Assembly (NCBI RefSeq): GCF_017875315.1
Contig: NZ_JAGGMM010000001.1
Span: 992,001 to 1,056,000, forward strand
Origin: Methanomicrobium sp. W14
GTDB lineage: Archaea; Halobacteriota; Methanomicrobia; Methanomicrobiales; Methanomicrobiaceae
DNA: 64,000 nt
Direction: 5' to 3'
The translations under genes and the position numbers were made by a program. Positions 62,195 through 64,000 of this stretch are shown piece after piece. The stretch's first letter is position 1, and each line of letters starts with the position of its first letter. A model generated the notes under the pieces. The model was not told where the DNA came from. It ran no database searches and was given only the letters and a program-made list of their open reading frames with translations.

Positions 62195-62505
62195 ATATCA
62201 ATATCAATTTTAGTCCCTGAGGAAGAAGGGATTTCTATTTTCACCCGGCTACAGGGAAATTTTCTCAGGGAATATTACCTGCGCAGAGAAAAACAGCAAC
62301 CATTCAAAACATTTATAAGTAAGATTTACATTATTTTATATTCCTGGGATATTCATTAAATGGAAAACTCCCATTTTGACTACTCCAAAGAGAGTTATTT
62401 TAATTTTAAGTATTATATCCGGAATTTTTCAGAATATTATAGTCATAGGAATATTTATATGTGCAATATTCATATTAGATAACATAATATAAATTTAACC
62501 ATACT
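62195..62505. other. AT-rich intergenic region before the CbiK-like gene
   Basis: These 311 bases include a weak hairpin TCCCT/AGGGA just after 62194 that may end the cbiZ transcript, and a TATA-like TATAAAT at 62488-62494. The box is about 25 bases ahead of the ATG at 62515, which fits a leaderless transcript for the next gene. Nothing else is clear. Confidence 0.5.
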
Positions 62506-62514
62506 GTGATTACA

Positions 62515-63363
62515 ATGAAGGGACACGGAAATAAACCGGAAAGCCATGGGGCAGTACTTGTGGTCGCAATGGGGACTACAAGAAGAGATGGAAGACATGT
62601 TGTTGAAAAATGCATGGAACTTGCAAAGAAGGCTTACCCGAAAGCTGAAGTGGATTTTGCTTTCAACTCGGAAACGGTAAGACTTGTCTTGAAAGAAGGC
62701 GGCGAAGATGTACTTAGCCCCCTTGCAGCGATGACAAGGCTTCTCGACAAAGGACATTCACAAATTGTTGTTCTTCCCGTCTACCTGACACCAGGAGCAA
62801 ACTACCATGAGCTTTACAGGATAATCACCTCATTAAACGACCTTGCAGGTGCCCACGGGGCCATAGGATTTGACGGGATACTCGTTGCCAGACCGCTTCT
62901 CATGAAAACCAGGGACTACTTTGAAACTGCGGAAGCAATCAACACGATATACGGGAAATCACTGGCCGGCGACGAGGCGGCAGTACTCGTCGCACCGACA
63001 TCAGAAGGGGGTTCCGACACTGCACTCTGCCAGCTCCAGATGGTTTCAGACGACGTATGCAGGACCGGAAAAATTATAATTGGGGCAGTAGGCGGATATC
63101 CCGGAATAGAAAAGACTGAAAAACGCCTTGAACATATAGGCGCAAAGAAAGTAACCCTCATCCCCCTTTCAATCGTCTCAGGAATTCATGCGAGCATTGA
63201 AATTTCAGGAGATCAGAACCCTGATTCCTGGAAGAAAGCACTTGAGGCAAAAGGCTTCATTGTATCAGCCGACGAAAAATCCCTCGGGGAACATAACGAA
63301 ATAATAAACCTGTTTTCGGAAAGACTACAGGACGCCGCAAAATCACATGGTTTTTTGAAATGA
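62515..63363 (+). CDS. CbiK-like sirohydrochlorin metallochelatase homologue
   Basis: From ATG at 62515 the protein has 282 residues. AVLVVAMGTTRRDGRHVVEK, VLPVYLTPGANYHEL (His98) and SGIHASIEISGDQNPDSWKK (His225) follow the anaerobic cobaltochelatase CbiK. CbiK binds metal through two His residues; the first normally lies in a GHGTxH segment. Here that segment reads APTSEGGSDT and has no His, so metal insertion by the known mechanism is uncertain. A GTG at 62506 is also open, but the ATG fits the TATA spacing. Possible substrates are sirohydrochlorin for cobamide or F430 synthesis. Confidence 0.7.
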   Translation: MKGHGNKPESHGAVLVVAMGTTRRDGRHVVEKCMELAKKAYPKAEVDFAFNSETVRLVLKEGGEDVLSPLAAMTRLLDKGHSQIVVLPVYLTPGANYHELYRIITSLNDLAGAHGAIGFDGILVARPLLMKTRDYFETAEAINTIYGKSLAGDEAAVLVAPTSEGGSDTALCQLQMVSDDVCRTGKIIIGAVGGYPGIEKTEKRLEHIGAKKVTLIPLSIVSGIHASIEISGDQNPDSWKKALEAKGFIVSADEKSLGEHNEIINLFSERLQDAAKSHGFLK

Positions 63364-63572
63364 CCAAAACAACCGGGCGTTAGCCGTAGATCTACAAATT
63401 TCATTAAATATATAATATATACACTTTTCTAAAATCAACGCAAAATATCAGCAAAAGTCAATAATAATACTAAAAGTCTGTTAAAATGAGTATTAAATTA
63501 ATAAATGAGCATCTCCAGTGAGTAAAAAAATCGGAATTACCCAAAATGAGATCTGTTAAAAATAGTTATGTT

Positions 63573-64000
63573 TTATTCAGTAAGATATAACTCACCGCTG
63601 GAAATAACTCTTCCACTGTCTTTATCAATTACCTGATATTCAAGTTTTGAGTTCATATAGGCTCCAAACCCGGCCTTAACGCCAATAGGTCTCCAGGAAA
63701 TTTTAGGCGGGTATATACCATATCCCAAAGATGAATAGTCTTGCGAAACTAAACTACTGTCAGCGTAAAGCATGAATTTGTCGCCGGGAGCAATAGTTAC
63801 GTCTGTTGTTGATGTGTTTCCAATTTTTTGGAAATAACCATCGTTATATGTAATCCCTTCCGGAAGACAAACGGAAGTATCACTCCAGTTAACCTTGTCA
63901 GTGGTGGTCAGAGTGTACTTCGTGTCAGAACTCTGCAACCGAATTTTAATGTCATTCAGTGAAAATGTATCTCCGCCAGTATTTTCAAACTTCAGCCCGT
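63573..64000 (-). CDS. Archaeal type IV pilin, type B (B5), 5' part outside the window
   Basis: The frame is open to the window edge and encodes only the ectodomain of a pilin. It has GLKFENTGGDTFSLNDIKI, GDKFMLYADSS and the closing EYQVIDKDSGRVISSGELYL, all of the B type and closest to B1 (29314-30057). The N-terminal helix and leader must lie beyond 64000. If this pilin follows the pairing of the others, an A-type gene should lie upstream of it. It is about 33 kilobases from the main pilin run. Confidence 0.85.
   Translation of the reverse strand, partial: GLKFENTGGDTFSLNDIKIRLQSSDTKYTLTTTDKVNWSDTSVCLPEGITYNDGYFQKIGNTSTTDVTIAPGDKFMLYADSSLVSQDYSSLGYGIYPPKISWRPIGVKAGFGAYMNSKLEYQVIDKDSGRVISSGELYLTE

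Noticed and set aside
62360-62482. 40-codon ORF (MENSHFDYSKES...)
   Set aside because: Very AT-rich with many Tyr and Asn codons, no clear ribosome binding site, and no neighbour that would give it a role.
1-64000. CRISPR arrays, tRNA or rRNA genes, insertion sequences
   Set aside because: I searched by eye for regular spaced repeats, the T-loop GTTCGA signature and transposase-like proteins and found none that I can support.

Overview
The window is the chromosome of a hydrogenotrophic methanogenic archaeon, most likely of the order Methanomicrobiales. Supporting signs are mtd and mer (two F420-dependent steps of methanogenesis), an archaeal S10/spc ribosomal protein cluster (eL19, eL32, eS4, Rpp29), archaeal adenylate and cytidylate kinases, a Tfx regulator, archaeal type IV pilins and a DUF3821-type surface protein, a family I associate with Methanomicrobiales. 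Family names come from reading the proteins, not from a database search.

Layout. (1) 1-10674, minus strand: a tightly packed, AT-rich glycan operon (GT2, NodB-type deacetylase, PHP, ATP-grasp, a sugar-amidation trio resembling WbuX/HisH/HisF, DUF354, PIG-L deacetylase, second ATP-grasp, second PHP, GT4). (2) 10675-13263: a gap with a GC-rich structured patch that is also an open frame without a start, then a sugar-nucleotide epimerase and two envelope proteins. (3) 13403-19404, plus strand: a MoxR/DUF58 operon with membrane partners, meeting a DUF1616 protein tail to tail with overlap. (4) 20352-23328: two divergent secreted, membrane-anchored proteins sharing one TATA-like box. (5) 23686-39201: a type IV pilus or Tad-like system with secretion ATPase, HTH-PAS regulator, six tandem pilins on the minus strand, and a plus-strand operon of DUF3821 protein, transglutaminase-like protein, a 25-residue ORF, TadC-like membrane protein and four pilin-like proteins. 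(6) 39281-53726, minus strand: cmk, DUF106, adkA, secY and 24 genes from rpl15 back to rpl3. (7) 53727-59670: an 857-base gap, tfx divergent from mtd, an MFS transporter with a GalT-like protein, and mer. (8) 60054-64000: cbiZ with a TIM-barrel gene, a CbiK-like chelatase homologue, and the 3' part of another pilin.

How the parts fit. The surface-related regions (1 to 5) suggest a cell that builds a decorated envelope: the glycan operon would make amidated, deacetylated sugars, and the pilus genes would assemble filaments from several pilins. The pilins fall into two types, here called A and B, that alternate strictly: A-B-A-B-A-B in the minus-strand cluster and A-B again at the end of the plus-strand operon. 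The window ends inside a B-type pilin whose upstream neighbour, just outside, should be an A type if the rule holds. The MoxR/DUF58 operon probably serves maturation of membrane or surface complexes, but its client is not shown by the sequence. The right arm joins core methanogenesis (mtd, mer) with corrinoid salvage (cbiZ), consistent with the demand for cobamides and F430 in methanogens.
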